A DNA stretch of 64,000 bases from Bacteroidota bacterium. GTDB taxonomy: Bacteria > Bacteroidota > Bacteroidia > AKYH767-A > OLB10. Positions 63,510 through 64,000 of this stretch are shown here, in pieces. The stretch lies in NCBI GenBank assembly GCA_016717325.1, contig JADKFV010000017.1, positions 68,024 to 132,023 on the forward strand, given 5' to 3'. The notes under the pieces were generated by a model. It worked only from the letters and a program-made list of their open reading frames with translations. It was not told the origin of the DNA and did not search any database. The translations under genes were made by a program, and so were the position numbers. Position 1 is the first letter of the stretch. Each line of letters begins with the position of its first letter.

Positions 63510-64000
63510 ATGAATTTGAACTTGCTGAACAATTTGCGTTACAAACCAATCAGCACATTTTTCTTGGGAAAAGCGGGTTCAGGTAAAACCACTTTGCCTT
63601 TCGCTTATGTTACCAAACAGAGCATTAAAAAATTTGTAATTGTTGCACCCACGGGAGTTGCCGCAATTAATGCCGGTGGTGTAACTATTCATTCCATGTT
63701 CAATTTGCCACTTACATCATTTATACCGAGTGACGATGTTGTAGATTTAAATATCATAACCAACCGCAGAGGACTTCTTTCACACATGCGATATAGCAGA
63801 GAGAAACGCGCAGGATGTTGCAAGAATAAGATGCTCATTTATAGACAGAAATGAAGTATGGTGCTGACATTCCTATAAGCATTATCGTTTTAATAAGCAA
63901 ATTCTTGCTGAAACAATGAACCATTGGTGGTGGCCGGGGTAATGCTGATAGGCGACGCGCGAAAGCTGCCGCCAGTAACGCGCGACCACGAGTGGGCTTT
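63510..64000 (+). pseudogene. PIF1-like helicase N-terminus, frameshifted, cut by window end
   Basis: The ORF 63510-63854 encodes FFLGKAGSGKTTLPFAYVTK (Walker A), then VIVAPTGVAAINAGGVTIHS and a MFNLPLTSFIPSDDVVDLN segment, the start of a PIF1/Pif1-like DNA helicase. It ends early. Later frames give phrases such as LQE, and near the window end VAGVMLIGDARKLPPVTRDH (Walker B-like), so the gene goes on with several indels. The region past 63930 is clearly more GC-rich than the rest. Start follows the minisatellite by 40 bp. Confidence 0.7.

Noticed and set aside
1..64000. tRNA or rRNA genes
   Set aside because: I looked through all intergenic stretches and saw no cloverleaf with TTCGANTC-type arm or rRNA-like conserved blocks. 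A dedicated covariance search would settle this.

Overview
This window is a stretch of chromosome from a low-GC Bacteroidota, probably of the Chitinophagales/Sphingobacteriales type. The evidence is a GldM protein, several secreted proteins with type IX secretion (T9SS) C-terminal sorting domains, Bacteroidota-specific families (DUF6089, DUF6029, DUF3098, DUF6934), TAnnTTTG-type -7 boxes close to start codons, and an almost complete lack of Shine-Dalgarno sequences. No rRNA, tRNA, CRISPR array or intact transposase was seen.

Layout. 0-4.4 kb (minus strand): envelope operon uppS-bamA-skp-skp. 5-7.7 kb: an alpha/beta hydrolase and a frameshifted M28 peptidase with a PDZ domain. 7.7-8.8 kb: a DUF6934/small-protein gene pair with an in-frame stop, followed by the decayed tail of an AlbA_2/RecG-like protein. 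9-15.2 kb: a large lipoprotein, an outer-membrane barrel and a split M1 aminopeptidase. 15.2-27.5 kb: an orphan sorting-domain remnant, two DUF6089 barrels and large secreted proteins, one with a possible phase-variable heptamer repeat. 27.9-29.5 kb: an orphan gldM. 29.6-33.8 kb: a metal-binding lipoprotein, YkgJ, a 35-bp minisatellite, Omp28 and DUF6029. 34-38.6 kb: housekeeping genes (scpA, a flippase-like protein, truB, uppP, DUF3098, ftsX). 39-48.6 kb: asparaginase, a repeat-invaded T9SS protein, leucyl aminopeptidase, mutY, HU, an acyltransferase, a cytochrome, hflX and a PepSY-like protein. 48.7-52.2 kb: a YHYH / MbnP / di-heme peroxidase cluster likely tied to copper. 52.3-62.8 kb: a VF530 gene, an unknown protein, and a ureide/urate catabolic cluster (NCS1 permease, xdhC, allB, alc, uraD, uraH) that is badly broken towards its end. 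62.8-64 kb: a second copy of the composite repeat and the start of a broken PIF1-like helicase.

How the genes work together. UppS and UppP make and recycle the undecaprenyl carrier. BamA and the Skp pair place outer-membrane proteins, of which this window encodes many. The T9SS (GldM) exports the sorting-domain proteins. NCS1 permease, UraD, UraH, AllB and Alc would take urate-derived intermediates through allantoin to ureidoglycolate and urea.

Two cautions apply. Roughly fifteen genes carry single-base indels or in-frame stops, mostly at homopolymers, while about 35 others are intact. Sequencing error and real decay cannot be told apart from the sequence alone. The last 3.7 kb is the worst affected. 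The most interesting signals are the composite repeat found in the same orientation upstream of two genes, palindromic repeats translated inside a sorting domain, the heptamer repeat, orphan sorting-domain fragments, and the copper-type cluster.
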